This document shows, in pieces, positions 27,124 through 35,036 of a stretch of 64,000 nt of DNA (its first letter is position 1; the number at the start of each line of letters is the position of its first letter). This DNA is from Bradyrhizobium sp. Its GTDB lineage: Bacteria; Pseudomonadota; Alphaproteobacteria; Rhizobiales; Xanthobacteraceae. Both the position numbers and the translations under genes were made by a program. The notes beneath the pieces were generated by a model that was not told the origin of the DNA, searched no databases, and saw only the letters and a program-made list of their open reading frames with translations. The stretch spans positions 1-64,000 of the forward strand of contig NZ_DAHUXJ010000086.1 of assembly GCF_027307225.1 (NCBI RefSeq), in the 5' to 3' direction.

Positions 27124-28839
27124 TTGCGGCCCGCCGTCAGACAGCCATTCAATTTATTTGCCAACGCTTTCTGTTTGAGTGAACGAGTGGTTCGGCTGGG
27201 TCTCATCACCGGTTTTATCGCGCTGATCGGAGTTCTGCTCTCCGGCCTTGCGGCCTATCGCGTCCATGATCAGGAGCTGACGGTCGATGGCATCGCGCTG
27301 GCGCGGGCGATCGATGTTCATGCGAGCCTCGTCCAGGAGCGCTTGACGGAGCGCGAGCTGTTGGCGCGCGTGGCGTCAGGCCTCTTTCGTTCGCCGTCGG
27401 TGATCAAGGCCAATATGCTGCAGCCGCTGCGCTCGTCGATCTATGCCTTCAAGACCGATTTCTTGGTGGCGTCCTGGGTCGCGCGGCTCAAACCGGAAGA
27501 GCTTTCCGCCGCGCATACCGAACTTGCCAATGCAGGATTCACAAACCCGACCATCCGCGGTAACGGCAACGTGCCGCTGCAAGCCTCGAACCTCACCCAG
27601 CCGGTTGACGTCGTGATGGATGTCGAGCCGCGCAACGCGGACACGATGGGCTTTCCGGGCCGCAGCCTGAATCAGGATCCCATCCTCGGGCCAATGCTGG
27701 ATCGCGCAATGTCCGATCTGACGCCAGTGGCGTCGGATCCGCTTCCGTTGTTGCGCAAGGATGGACCGGTCGGCGTCGTGCTCGCAGCACCGGTGCTCCA
27801 GGACAATGGCACGCAGCCTGCGGGATTCGTGACTTTCTCCTACGAGCTTGCTCCCTTGATGCTGACCAACAACGACCTGTCGCTGTTCTCGGTGGCGCTG
27901 AAGGATCCGCGCCGCGACAACAGCGAATTGATCGCAACCGAGCGGGGCAACGTCGTCTCGCGACCGCTCGCCTCGCAAGGCCCGATCTTTGTCCGCAAGG
28001 TCTTCTTTGGCGGGCAGGACTGGACGCTGACTTACCATGCCAAGACCAACACCATGAACCGCGCCATGCAGACGGCGGCGATCGTGGCGGCGATCGGTCT
28101 TGCGCTGACCGCGATCGTCTGCGGTCTGTTCGGTTACGTCGCCTATAACAACTTGCGCCTTAGTCGTGAAATCCAGGTGCGGATCGGCTTCGAGCGGCGC
28201 CTGACCGCGGTCATCGATGAGCTGAACCATCGCGTCAAGAACATTCTCGCGGTGATCCAGTCGATCGTGACGCGAACCCTTCGTCACGGTTCGGATATCG
28301 ATACCGCACGCGAACTGCTGATCGGCCGGATTCACGCGATGTCGAACGTGGTTTCGCTGCTGAGCGAAAGCCAGTGGCAGGGCGTCGACCTGAAGGGGTT
28401 GTTCGAAGCGCGCGCGATGCCGCATGCCGACCGGATTGCCATTTCCGGCCCGGAGATCGTCGTCAGCGCTCGCGCCGCGCAGTCGTTGTCGCTGTTGTTC
28501 TTTGAGCTGGCGTCACATTCCGACGAGGGTCTTTCCCTGGTCGGCAAGCATCCGCACATCGTTGCGCATTGGGAAATCACCGGCGAAGGGCCGGAGAGCG
28601 TGTTTCATTTCCGCTGGGAAGAATTCAATACCAGTGAGGCAACGCGCCGCCCGGACAGCGATTTCGGCCTCATCCTGCTCGACCGCGTGGCGCCCGAAGC
28701 GCTCGGTGGAACGTCCAAGCGATATTTCACCGAGGTGAGCTACGTCTACGAATTGACGGCGCCGATGGAGACCGTTGTCGACATGTCGGAAAGAGGCCGG
28801 ACCGAGCAGCTTTCAGCGCCGCTCAAGCCGATGCGCTAG
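27124..28839 (+). CDS. HWE-type sensor histidine kinase of the general stress response (degenerate ATP site)
   Basis: Membrane sensor of up to 571 residues: one N-terminal helix (LGLITGFIALIGVLLSGLAA), a CHASE-like periplasmic domain (about 45-310), a second helix (about 320-345), then an HWE kinase core. The phosphorylatable His is H369 in the intact box DELNHRVKNILAVIQSI. The usual N-box Asn is missing: ELATNAAKYGAL of relatives reads ELASHSDEGLSL here. It probably feeds PhyR, given the adjoining phyR-nepR-ecfG genes. The start is uncertain: 27124 and 27175 are both TTG, and a short frame ending at 27182 reads in another phase. Confidence 0.75.
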   Translation: MRPAVRQPFNLFANAFCLSERVVRLGLITGFIALIGVLLSGLAAYRVHDQELTVDGIALARAIDVHASLVQERLTERELLARVASGLFRSPSVIKANMLQPLRSSIYAFKTDFLVASWVARLKPEELSAAHTELANAGFTNPTIRGNGNVPLQASNLTQPVDVVMDVEPRNADTMGFPGRSLNQDPILGPMLDRAMSDLTPVASDPLPLLRKDGPVGVVLAAPVLQDNGTQPAGFVTFSYELAPLMLTNNDLSLFSVALKDPRRDNSELIATERGNVVSRPLASQGPIFVRKVFFGGQDWTLTYHAKTNTMNRAMQTAAIVAAIGLALTAIVCGLFGYVAYNNLRLSREIQVRIGFERRLTAVIDELNHRVKNILAVIQSIVTRTLRHGSDIDTARELLIGRIHAMSNVVSLLSESQWQGVDLKGLFEARAMPHADRIAISGPEIVVSARAAQSLSLLFFELASHSDEGLSLVGKHPHIVAHWEITGEGPESVFHFRWEEFNTSEATRRPDSDFGLILLDRVAPEALGGTSKRYFTEVSYVYELTAPMETVVDMSERGRTEQLSAPLKPMR

Positions 28840-28898
28840 CAGTCAAAAAACTCATTCCGATCCGGTGCTGACCGCCACCCCGGAATGTCGATATCCGC

Positions 28899-28930
28899 TG
28901 ACGACAAGTGTTAGTGACGACAAGCGCTAG
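28899..28930. repeat. Tandem 16-bp direct repeat at the ecfG 3' end
   Basis: TGACGACAAGTGTTAG is followed at once by TGACGACAAGCGCTAG (two differences). The second copy overlaps the ecfG stop codon. It is probably a small local duplication in the short gap between the convergent kinase and ecfG genes. Confidence 0.6.
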
Positions 28931-29472
28931 CCGCTGCCGCCAATCACGGCGCGTACGGTCTCGTCAGGACCAAAATCCTCGGCACCGTCGACATAGAGCA
29001 ACGCCGAGAGTTTTGAGCGAGCCCGATTAACCCGGCTCTTGATGGTGCCAACCGCGCAACCGCAGATCGCCGCCGCGTCTTCGTAGGAGAAGCCGGACGC
29101 GCCGACCAGTATCAACGCTTCGCGCTGATCCTGCGGCAACTTGTCGAGCGCAGCGCGGAATTCCTCGAACTCCAGATGAGCGCTTTGCGCCGGCTGCGTC
29201 TTCAGCGTCTTCGCATAACTGCCCTCGGCGTCCTCGACTTCGCGCCGCCGCTTCCGGTAGTCCGACCGGAACAGGTTGCGAAGAATCGTGAACAGCCACG
29301 CCGGCAGGTTCGAGCCCGGCTGGAAAGAATCGATGTTGGCGAGCGCGCGCAGCAACGTCTCCTGCACGAGGTCGTCGGCACGGTCACCGTTACCGGAGAG
29401 TGAAATTGCAAAGGCGCGCAGACTAGGTACCGACGCCAGGATGTCGTCGCGAAGTTGATCGGTGAGAGGCAT
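28927..29472 (-). CDS. ecfG: General stress response ECF sigma factor EcfG
   Basis: Sigma factor of 181 residues (ECF15 type). Region 2 covers about 15-85 (ADDLVQETLLRALANIDSFQ, WLFTILRNLFRSDYRKRRRE) and region 4 about 108-160 (LPQDQREALILVGASGFSYE, CAVGTIKSRVNRARSKL). Its ATG overlaps the nepR stop (TAATG), so the two are translationally coupled. NepR should hold it inactive until phosphorylated PhyR takes NepR away. Confidence 0.96.
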   Translation of the reverse strand: MPLTDQLRDDILASVPSLRAFAISLSGNGDRADDLVQETLLRALANIDSFQPGSNLPAWLFTILRNLFRSDYRKRRREVEDAEGSYAKTLKTQPAQSAHLEFEEFRAALDKLPQDQREALILVGASGFSYEDAAAICGCAVGTIKSRVNRARSKLSALLYVDGAEDFGPDETVRAVIGGSG

Positions 29473-29714
29473 TATTCCCCTCCGTCATTTTTTTCGCCCG
29501 CATTTCCCAATTGGGGGCTGCCCTCGGGAACATCAAGCCTGCGGATCAAGTCTACAAAACGGTCGGGGACGCCCTGGCGAACGACATCATCGTACATGGC
29601 GCGCAGCTGGTGGCCGATTCTGGACTGAATCTCGGCATTCAGCCCGCCTTGTTTTTTTGCTTCCTTCATGTCCTGTCCCGCGCTCCCCCGAGTGTTAAGC
29701 TTTTGTATTTTCAC
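29472..29714 (-). CDS. nepR: Anti-sigma factor NepR
   Basis: Small anti-sigma factor of 80 residues (65 if it starts at the internal ATG giving MKEAKKQGG). The conserved two-helix core is visible at about 28-63 (IGHQLRAMYDDVVRQGVPDR, FVDLIRRLD), with disordered ends. It binds EcfG and, under stress, the sigma-like domain of PhyR. It is the first gene of the nepR-ecfG unit, divergent from phyR. Confidence 0.93.
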   Translation of the reverse strand: MKIQKLNTRGSAGQDMKEAKKQGGLNAEIQSRIGHQLRAMYDDVVRQGVPDRFVDLIRRLDVPEGSPQLGNAGEKNDGGE

Positions 29715-29778
29715 GGCTAATCCTCGAAATCACTGAAGCGTTCGCCTTCTCTGCCAAAGGCCTAATTCCAACTCCGCA

Positions 29779-29823
29779 TAAAAGTTCCTTAAAGAGTGGG
29801 AACTTTTCGTTTGTCCAAGCGTA
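29779..29823. promoter_or_regulatory. Divergent EcfG-type promoter region between nepR and phyR
   Basis: AAAAGTTCC-N9-GGAACTTTT forms an inverted pair of GGAAC -35 boxes facing outward (minus 29788-29784, plus 29799-29803). On the plus strand GGAAC, 16 nt, CGTA (29820-29823) is one base from consensus and precedes phyR. On the minus strand the -35 box is clear but I see no good -10. The layout fits known autoregulation of this module. Confidence 0.65.
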
Positions 29824-29893
29824 GGTGTCGGACGTGGGGAGTGTCGGGTCGACCCCCATCACGAAGGTTCGACCCAGGAAAGATGGAGTGGGG

Positions 29894-30694
29894 ATGTCCC
29901 GTTCACAGCTTGTTGCCGAACACTTACCGTTGCTGCGCCGCTATGCTCGTGCGTTGACCGGAAATCAAGCCTCGGGCGACGCGTATGTTGGCGCCATGCT
30001 TGAGGCCCTGCTTCAGGACCAGTCTTTGCTCGACGAAAGCCACGGCGCGCGCGCCGGGCTCTTCCGGCTGTTCACGCAGATCTGGAATTCGGTCGCAATC
30101 AACGAAGATCCCGATGTCGCGACCTTGCCGATGCCACCGGAGCGACGGCTTTCAAACATCACGCCTCTGCCGCGGCAGGCTTTCCTGCTGCTGTCGCTGG
30201 AAGGTTTTTCCGAGGAGGAAGTCGCCTTCGTACTCGGCGTCGATGTGGCAGAGGCCCGCAAGCTCGCCGATACGGCCGGACGCGAAATGGCGGCCGAGAT
30301 CGCTACCGATGTGCTGATTATCGAAGATGAAACCTTCATCGCGATGGATCTCGAGAGCCTCGTGAAGAATCTTGGCCATCACGTCATCGGCGTTGCCCGC
30401 ACCCACACTGATGCGGTGGCGCTGGCCAAGAACAAGCGGCCGGGCCTGATTCTCGCCGACATTCAGCTCGCCGACGGCAGTTCGGGTCTCGACGCCGTCA
30501 ACGAACTGTTGCGCACCTTCGAAGTGCCGGTGGTGTTCATCACCGCTTATCCCGAGCGCTTCCTGACCGGTGAACGGCCGGAGCCGGCGTTCCTGATTTC
30601 GAAGCCGTTCCAGCCGGCGATGGTTTCTGCGGTCGCGAGCCAGGCGCTGTTCTTCCAGCGCAACTCACGCAACCGTTCTCCCAAGGTGGCCTGA
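29894..30694 (+). CDS. phyR: General stress response regulator PhyR
   Basis: Anti-anti-sigma factor of 266 residues. An N-terminal sigma-like domain (about 1-135) precedes a C-terminal receiver domain (about 140-262). The phospho-acceptor is about D189 in GLILADIQLADGSSG, the acid pocket is IIEDETFIAMD, and the switch Lys is in FLISKPF. The start is set at the ATG 29894 (MSRSQLVAEHLPLLRRYARA), because an upstream in-frame start at 29825 would lie at the transcription start. Phosphorylated PhyR captures NepR and frees EcfG. Confidence 0.95.
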   Translation: MSRSQLVAEHLPLLRRYARALTGNQASGDAYVGAMLEALLQDQSLLDESHGARAGLFRLFTQIWNSVAINEDPDVATLPMPPERRLSNITPLPRQAFLLLSLEGFSEEEVAFVLGVDVAEARKLADTAGREMAAEIATDVLIIEDETFIAMDLESLVKNLGHHVIGVARTHTDAVALAKNKRPGLILADIQLADGSSGLDAVNELLRTFEVPVVFITAYPERFLTGERPEPAFLISKPFQPAMVSAVASQALFFQRNSRNRSPKVA

Positions 30695-30727
30695 TAAGAA
30701 CTAACGATCCAAGGAAGGCAAGGCGGA

Positions 30728-30754
30728 CGGACGCGCCAGAAGCGCGTCCGTTTT
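30728..30754 (+). terminator. Rho-independent terminator of phyR
   Basis: A perfect 9-bp stem CGGACGCGC/GCGCGTCCG with a 5-nt loop is followed by TTTT, 34 bp after the phyR stop codon. Confidence 0.8.
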
Positions 30755-30790
30755 CGTGTGCGACCGATCGATTAGCTTACATGGATTGGC

Positions 30791-31732
30791 TTACTTCCGC
30801 GCGGAATGGCGTCCGACCAGAAGCAGGATCCCACCGATCTGCGGCAGCAGCGCCAGCAGGACAAGCCGAAGCATGGCGAAATCTTCCATGGTCGGCCGCA
30901 GCATGCCGCCGGAAACCCATGTCACCAGCTTGATGGCTGCGTCGCTCTGGGGGTCGGCGGTTCGCCCGACCGCGGCCGCCGCAGCATCGAGCATCTGGCG
31001 GCGCTCGACCACGGCGGCTTCGCGCTCGCGGCAGAACTTGCCGACACCGCTTTTGCATTCACGGTCGCGGGCGGTCATGGCGTCGGTTAGCGCCGCCTGC
31101 GCGTTCGCGATCGCCGGTGTGACACGCGATGCACGCGCCATCGTCACGTCGCTGATATTGATGGATGCAAAGCCGATCCCCGCCGTGACCGCGAACACGA
31201 ATGTCATGAGCCAGACGGCCCAGCCGACCGCCGCCGTCGCGCGCTGACCCGTTTGCCACAGGGAAGCGGCACAGGACGGCATCACCAGGGCGACCAGATC
31301 GGCGGCGACCCCAACGGCGAGGAAAAGCCATCCCGCGATATCGCTCGAACCCAACGAGCGTGCAAACCAGCCGTTGATCGTGAGGCCGACACTTGCCAGC
31401 GCAAGCGCGGCGATCGATAGCAGAACCGGCGCAAACTGTCTGCGCGGCGTTGGTGCGGCTTCGTCCGGCGGGCCTGCAGCCATCGATGGCGGGGCCACTG
31501 GCGGCTCAGCATCCACGTCGTTTGCTGGCAGGAATTCCGGCGGGATCAAGAACTCCGCCGGCAACAATGATGCGGATGACGAAGATTCGGCCTCACCAAT
31601 GGCAAGTGCTGCGGCCTTCGCCGCTCGCTTGCGCGGGCGGTTGGTCCTGGCGCGTCCGGATCCTTTTCTGTTGCGCTTTTTCAGCGGCGCATGGCGAAGA
31701 GGAATCACTGAAGCAAGGGTGTCGTCAGCCAT
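30791..31732 (-). CDS. Membrane protein of unknown function, four helices with a central coiled region
   Basis: Protein of 313 residues that I do not recognise. The first 95 residues are cytoplasmic-looking: a basic patch (KKRNRKGSGRARTNRPRKR) and a Pro/Ala-rich linker. Membrane helices lie near 101-120, 133-152, 168-188 and 287-307. Between the third and fourth is an Ala-rich helical stretch (about 195-255) with two cysteines (DRECKSGVGKFC). The ATG at 31732 is preferred over one at 31768. It is convergent with phyR and stands alone. Confidence 0.75.
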   Translation of the reverse strand: MADDTLASVIPLRHAPLKKRNRKGSGRARTNRPRKRAAKAAALAIGEAESSSSASLLPAEFLIPPEFLPANDVDAEPPVAPPSMAAGPPDEAAPTPRRQFAPVLLSIAALALASVGLTINGWFARSLGSSDIAGWLFLAVGVAADLVALVMPSCAASLWQTGQRATAAVGWAVWLMTFVFAVTAGIGFASINISDVTMARASRVTPAIANAQAALTDAMTARDRECKSGVGKFCREREAAVVERRQMLDAAAAAVGRTADPQSDAAIKLVTWVSGGMLRPTMEDFAMLRLVLLALLPQIGGILLLVGRHSARK

Positions 31733-31922
31733 GGAACCGCTCCTGCCGGTTGCAATGGAAAGGCGCAAGCGAGTCGTGCCGCCGCGCCGACACCTAAAGT
31801 CAAGAGTGAGTCATCGTCTAGGAAAGAGGCGCAACACTTGCAAATTCATTTTCGCGGTCGTTCATTTTAGGCCGCTTCGCGCGTTTTCGGGGACAGAAAA
31901 CGGTGGAAAACGCGCCTGGAAT

Positions 31923-32267
31923 TCATCGAGGCTTTTTGGAACCAGATTTCATCTCGTCTTGCATCTGGATGCAGGTGAGAAGATCGAGATAACTCGTCGT
32001 GCCTAACAAGCGGGCGTCGGATTGGCATCGGTTTCGTATTGCGGCGGAGGTCGATGCCCAGACGCCAACGAGCTGCTCTTTTGCGGTCTGCTCGTCGTGC
32101 TCGCAGTCCGCACGGCTCTGCGCCGGAGTTGAGCGCAACAACCTGGCGTCGACCTCCCTCGACTGACAGATCGCCTTGACGTTCAGCTTTGGCTCCCGGC
32201 CGAACGAGGGCGACGCAACGAGGGTGAGCAACACGGCGAAAGCGAGCGACGCTGGAGGCTCTTTCAT
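31923..32267 (-). CDS. Small secreted four-cysteine protein of unknown function
   Basis: Protein of 114 residues with a clear signal peptide (SLAFAVLLTLVASPSFG, cleavage near 23). The mature part has four cysteines (about 34, 55, 81, 99), likely two disulfides. It contains CEHDEQTAKEQLVGVWAS and TSYLDLLTCIQMQ, a pattern I associate with small periplasmic proteins of rhizobia with no known role. A near-consensus EcfG promoter lies just upstream, so it may be a stress protein. Confidence 0.75.
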   Translation of the reverse strand: MKEPPASLAFAVLLTLVASPSFGREPKLNVKAICQSREVDARLLRSTPAQSRADCEHDEQTAKEQLVGVWASTSAAIRNRCQSDARLLGTTSYLDLLTCIQMQDEMKSGSKKPR

Positions 32268-32297
32268 TTCAACCCCTCATGTATGAGGAATCCAGGA

Positions 32298-32322
32298 GAA
32301 CCGGCCGGCGGCTTTTCGGTTC
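32298..32322 (-). promoter_or_regulatory. Near-consensus EcfG-type promoter before the secreted protein gene
   Basis: On the minus strand GGAAC (32322-32318), 16 nt, GGTT (32301-32298). This is one base from GGAAC-N16-CGTT and ends about 30 bp before the ATG at 32267. The rest of the gap 32268-32601 holds only the inverted repeat at 32521. Confidence 0.55.
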
Positions 32323-32520
32323 CGCTGGCGACGAAAACGCCGGCAGCGGCGAGCGATGGTTTAAAGATTCCTAACCTGGCGAGCGGGGACGTGCCGCATC
32401 GCCCTGGAAAACGAACGATTGGTCTTGGTACGAAGTAAATGTCGCGTGTCATAAACCGGATCGACGGCCAAATTCGCCCGTTTCGCTTCAAATTCTAGTG
32501 TTTCCTCGAGAACGGTAGCA

Positions 32521-32537
32521 TTGCATCTACGATGCAA
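32521..32537. promoter_or_regulatory. Short perfect inverted repeat upstream of the GGDEF-EAL gene
   Basis: TTGCATC-TAC-GATGCAA is a perfect 7-bp inverted repeat 65 bp before the ATG at 32602. It could be an operator; no regulator can be named. Confidence 0.3.
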
Positions 32538-32601
32538 CCCCTCCCGAAAGGTCTCCTTAAGTCATTTGACCGATCATCCGCCGCCCAAGAGAGGATGGCA
32601 G

Positions 32602-35001
32602 ATGAGTGAGCTATCGCAGTTCTGGCGATTTGTACGGTCGCGATCCGGCCGTGGTTTTCTCGTGCACCTGGCCATTTGCGCGGCACTGTCGGTCGGGGTC
32701 GGTTGCAGCTACTACTATCTGAGCCTCAACTGGTTCATGCAGCACAAGAGCAGCGAAAAGATCACGGCGCTTCAGCTGGTCGACGCCTTTGTCACCAACT
32801 ACTCGGCCATCCGATCGCAGTTCGGAGATGCCGCACCCGTCCCAGCCTCGTTTCGCGCGCATGCGATCGCGGCGTTCAACAAGCAGAACCGCGACAATTC
32901 CGAATTTCGCCTGGCTTCGGTTGGCCGGCCCGGCCGCGAGATCGTAACGGCTCCGACTGACGCCCGCATGGCCGAAGTCATCGAGAAGCTCGCAAACAGC
33001 TCAAATCCAAAGCCCGTTTCGGAAATGCTTGACGCGAACGGCGCTCGGGTGTTCCGCACCATCTATCCGAGCCTTGCGCAGGAGCAGAGCTGCGTGAGCT
33101 GCCACAACTCCCTCCAGCCTGACCAGGCGCAGTGGCATCTCCACGATATGATGGGAGCTTTCGTCATCGATGTTCCGGTGTCGGCTTTCCTTCATACGAT
33201 CCTGTGGCAGGGCATCGGCATCGGATTGGGCCTGTTCCTGGCTCTTGCGCTGGCAGGCCTGACGATCTCCCTGATTCATTTCCACCAGCTTGAAGCGCTC
33301 GATGCGTCCGCGGCAAAACTCGGCCGCACCCAGAAATTCCTCGACACCATCATCGAGAACATGCCGGTTGCGGTTGCGGTCAAGGATGCCCGCGATCGGT
33401 GCTACATTCTCATCAACCGGACCGCAGAGGCAATTTTCGGAATCTCGCGCGGCGATTTGATCGGCAGAAATTCGCACGACGACAAGGAGACGGCGGAGAC
33501 GCTGTTTCCGCTCGCGGACGAGGCGTTGCACACAAGAGAGCTGCAGACCATTGCCGAGCAAACGGTCCACACGCCCCACAATGGCGCGCGCATCCTGACA
33601 ACGCGGAATCTTTCGATACCGGACGAGACCGGTGAGCAGCGTTATCTCTTGAGCCTTGCGGAAGATATCACGGAGCGCAAGGAGGCGCAGGCCCGCATCG
33701 AGCACATGGCGCATCATGATGCCTTGACGGACTTGCCCAACCGCGCCGCGTTCACGGAGCGCCTCGCCCGCGCCATCGATGCGGCGAGCGCGGGTAGGGA
33801 ATCGTTTGCGGTGCTGAGCCTCGATCTCGACCGCTTCAAGGAGATCAACGATACATTTGGCCACGCGATTGGCGACGATTTGCTGCGCGAGCTGGCTTCC
33901 CAGCTGAGCGCCCTGGCCGGCGAGGCTTATCTCGCGCGGCTGGGCGGCGACGAATTCTGCATGATCACGCCGACCGGCGATCAGCCGGCGCTTGCCGAAA
34001 GCCTTGCCAGACGCATGCATTCGGCCACTGCCATCGACCGCGAACTGGGCGGCGAGCATCTGCGCGTCGGCATCAGCGTCGGAATTGCGATTTTTCCCGC
34101 CGATGGATCAGACGCAACGACGCTCCTCAACAATGCCGATGCCGCTCTTTACCGCGCCAAGGCCGCCGGCCGCGGCAAGACGCGCTTTTTCGAAATCGAA
34201 ATGGACAACAAGCTCCGCGAGCGCAGGGCGATCCAGCACGAACTCGCTACCGCGATCGAGCAAAACCATCTCCGTCTGCACTATCAGCCGCTCGCCAAGA
34301 TCGATGGCGAGGTGGTCGGCTTCGAGGCGCTGATTCGCTGGCACAACCCGGCGCGCGGCATGGTCTCGCCCGGGACCTTCATTCCGGTTGCCGAGGAAAG
34401 CGGCCTGATCATGCGGATCGGCGAATGGGTGCTTCGCGAAGCCTGCCGCGAAGCGGCGGGTTGGGCCCACCCGCTCCACATCGCTGTCAACCTGTCGCCA
34501 ATTCAATTCCGCCACGGCGATCTCCCGGGACTGGTCCATGCGGTGCTGCTGGAAACCGGCCTTGCGTCGAACCGGCTCGAACTCGAGATCACCGAGGGCG
34601 TCATGATGGAGGATTTCGGCCGAAGCCTCTCGATCCTGCGCCGCTTAAAGGCTCTTGGCGTCCGTATTGCGATGGACGACTTCGGCACGGGCTACTCATC
34701 GTTGTCCTATCTGCAATCGTTTCCGTTCGACAAGATCAAGATCGATCAGTCGTTCATTTCCAACGTCAAAAGCAATCCGCAATCGGCGGCGATCGTGCGC
34801 GCCGTCATCGGCCTCGCGCACGGACTCAATCTGCCGGTGCTGGCGGAAGGGGTCGAGACCAGGGATCAGCTCGAGTTTCTCGCAGCCGAATCCTGTAACG
34901 AAGTGCAGGGCTATCTGATGGGACGGCCGCACCCGATCCTGGAATATTCGAAGCTCGTCGGCCGCCCCGACGCTGCGGCAGAACAACAGCTCATCGCCTG
35001 A
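32602..35001 (+). CDS. Membrane sensor with haem-type CxxCH domain, PAS, GGDEF and EAL (c-di-GMP enzyme)
   Basis: Protein of 799 residues. A membrane helix (about 18-40) is followed by a periplasmic Tll0287/DUF3365-like domain (about 45-195). That domain has a c-type haem motif CVSCH at 164-168, within SLAQEQSCVSCHNSLQPDQ. A second helix lies near 205-230, a PAS domain at about 240-365, a GGDEF domain with GGDEF at 448-452, and an EAL domain with EAL at 575-577. Both catalytic signatures are intact, so it may make or break cyclic di-GMP. The ATG at 32602 is chosen because the membrane helix follows at the normal distance. Confidence 0.92.
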   Translation: MSELSQFWRFVRSRSGRGFLVHLAICAALSVGVGCSYYYLSLNWFMQHKSSEKITALQLVDAFVTNYSAIRSQFGDAAPVPASFRAHAIAAFNKQNRDNSEFRLASVGRPGREIVTAPTDARMAEVIEKLANSSNPKPVSEMLDANGARVFRTIYPSLAQEQSCVSCHNSLQPDQAQWHLHDMMGAFVIDVPVSAFLHTILWQGIGIGLGLFLALALAGLTISLIHFHQLEALDASAAKLGRTQKFLDTIIENMPVAVAVKDARDRCYILINRTAEAIFGISRGDLIGRNSHDDKETAETLFPLADEALHTRELQTIAEQTVHTPHNGARILTTRNLSIPDETGEQRYLLSLAEDITERKEAQARIEHMAHHDALTDLPNRAAFTERLARAIDAASAGRESFAVLSLDLDRFKEINDTFGHAIGDDLLRELASQLSALAGEAYLARLGGDEFCMITPTGDQPALAESLARRMHSATAIDRELGGEHLRVGISVGIAIFPADGSDATTLLNNADAALYRAKAAGRGKTRFFEIEMDNKLRERRAIQHELATAIEQNHLRLHYQPLAKIDGEVVGFEALIRWHNPARGMVSPGTFIPVAEESGLIMRIGEWVLREACREAAGWAHPLHIAVNLSPIQFRHGDLPGLVHAVLLETGLASNRLELEITEGVMMEDFGRSLSILRRLKALGVRIAMDDFGTGYSSLSYLQSFPFDKIKIDQSFISNVKSNPQSAAIVRAVIGLAHGLNLPVLAEGVETRDQLEFLAAESCNEVQGYLMGRPHPILEYSKLVGRPDAAAEQQLIA

Positions 35002-35036
35002 TCGCCGGCCGAAGCGCCGCGATCCGTCTGACCCCA

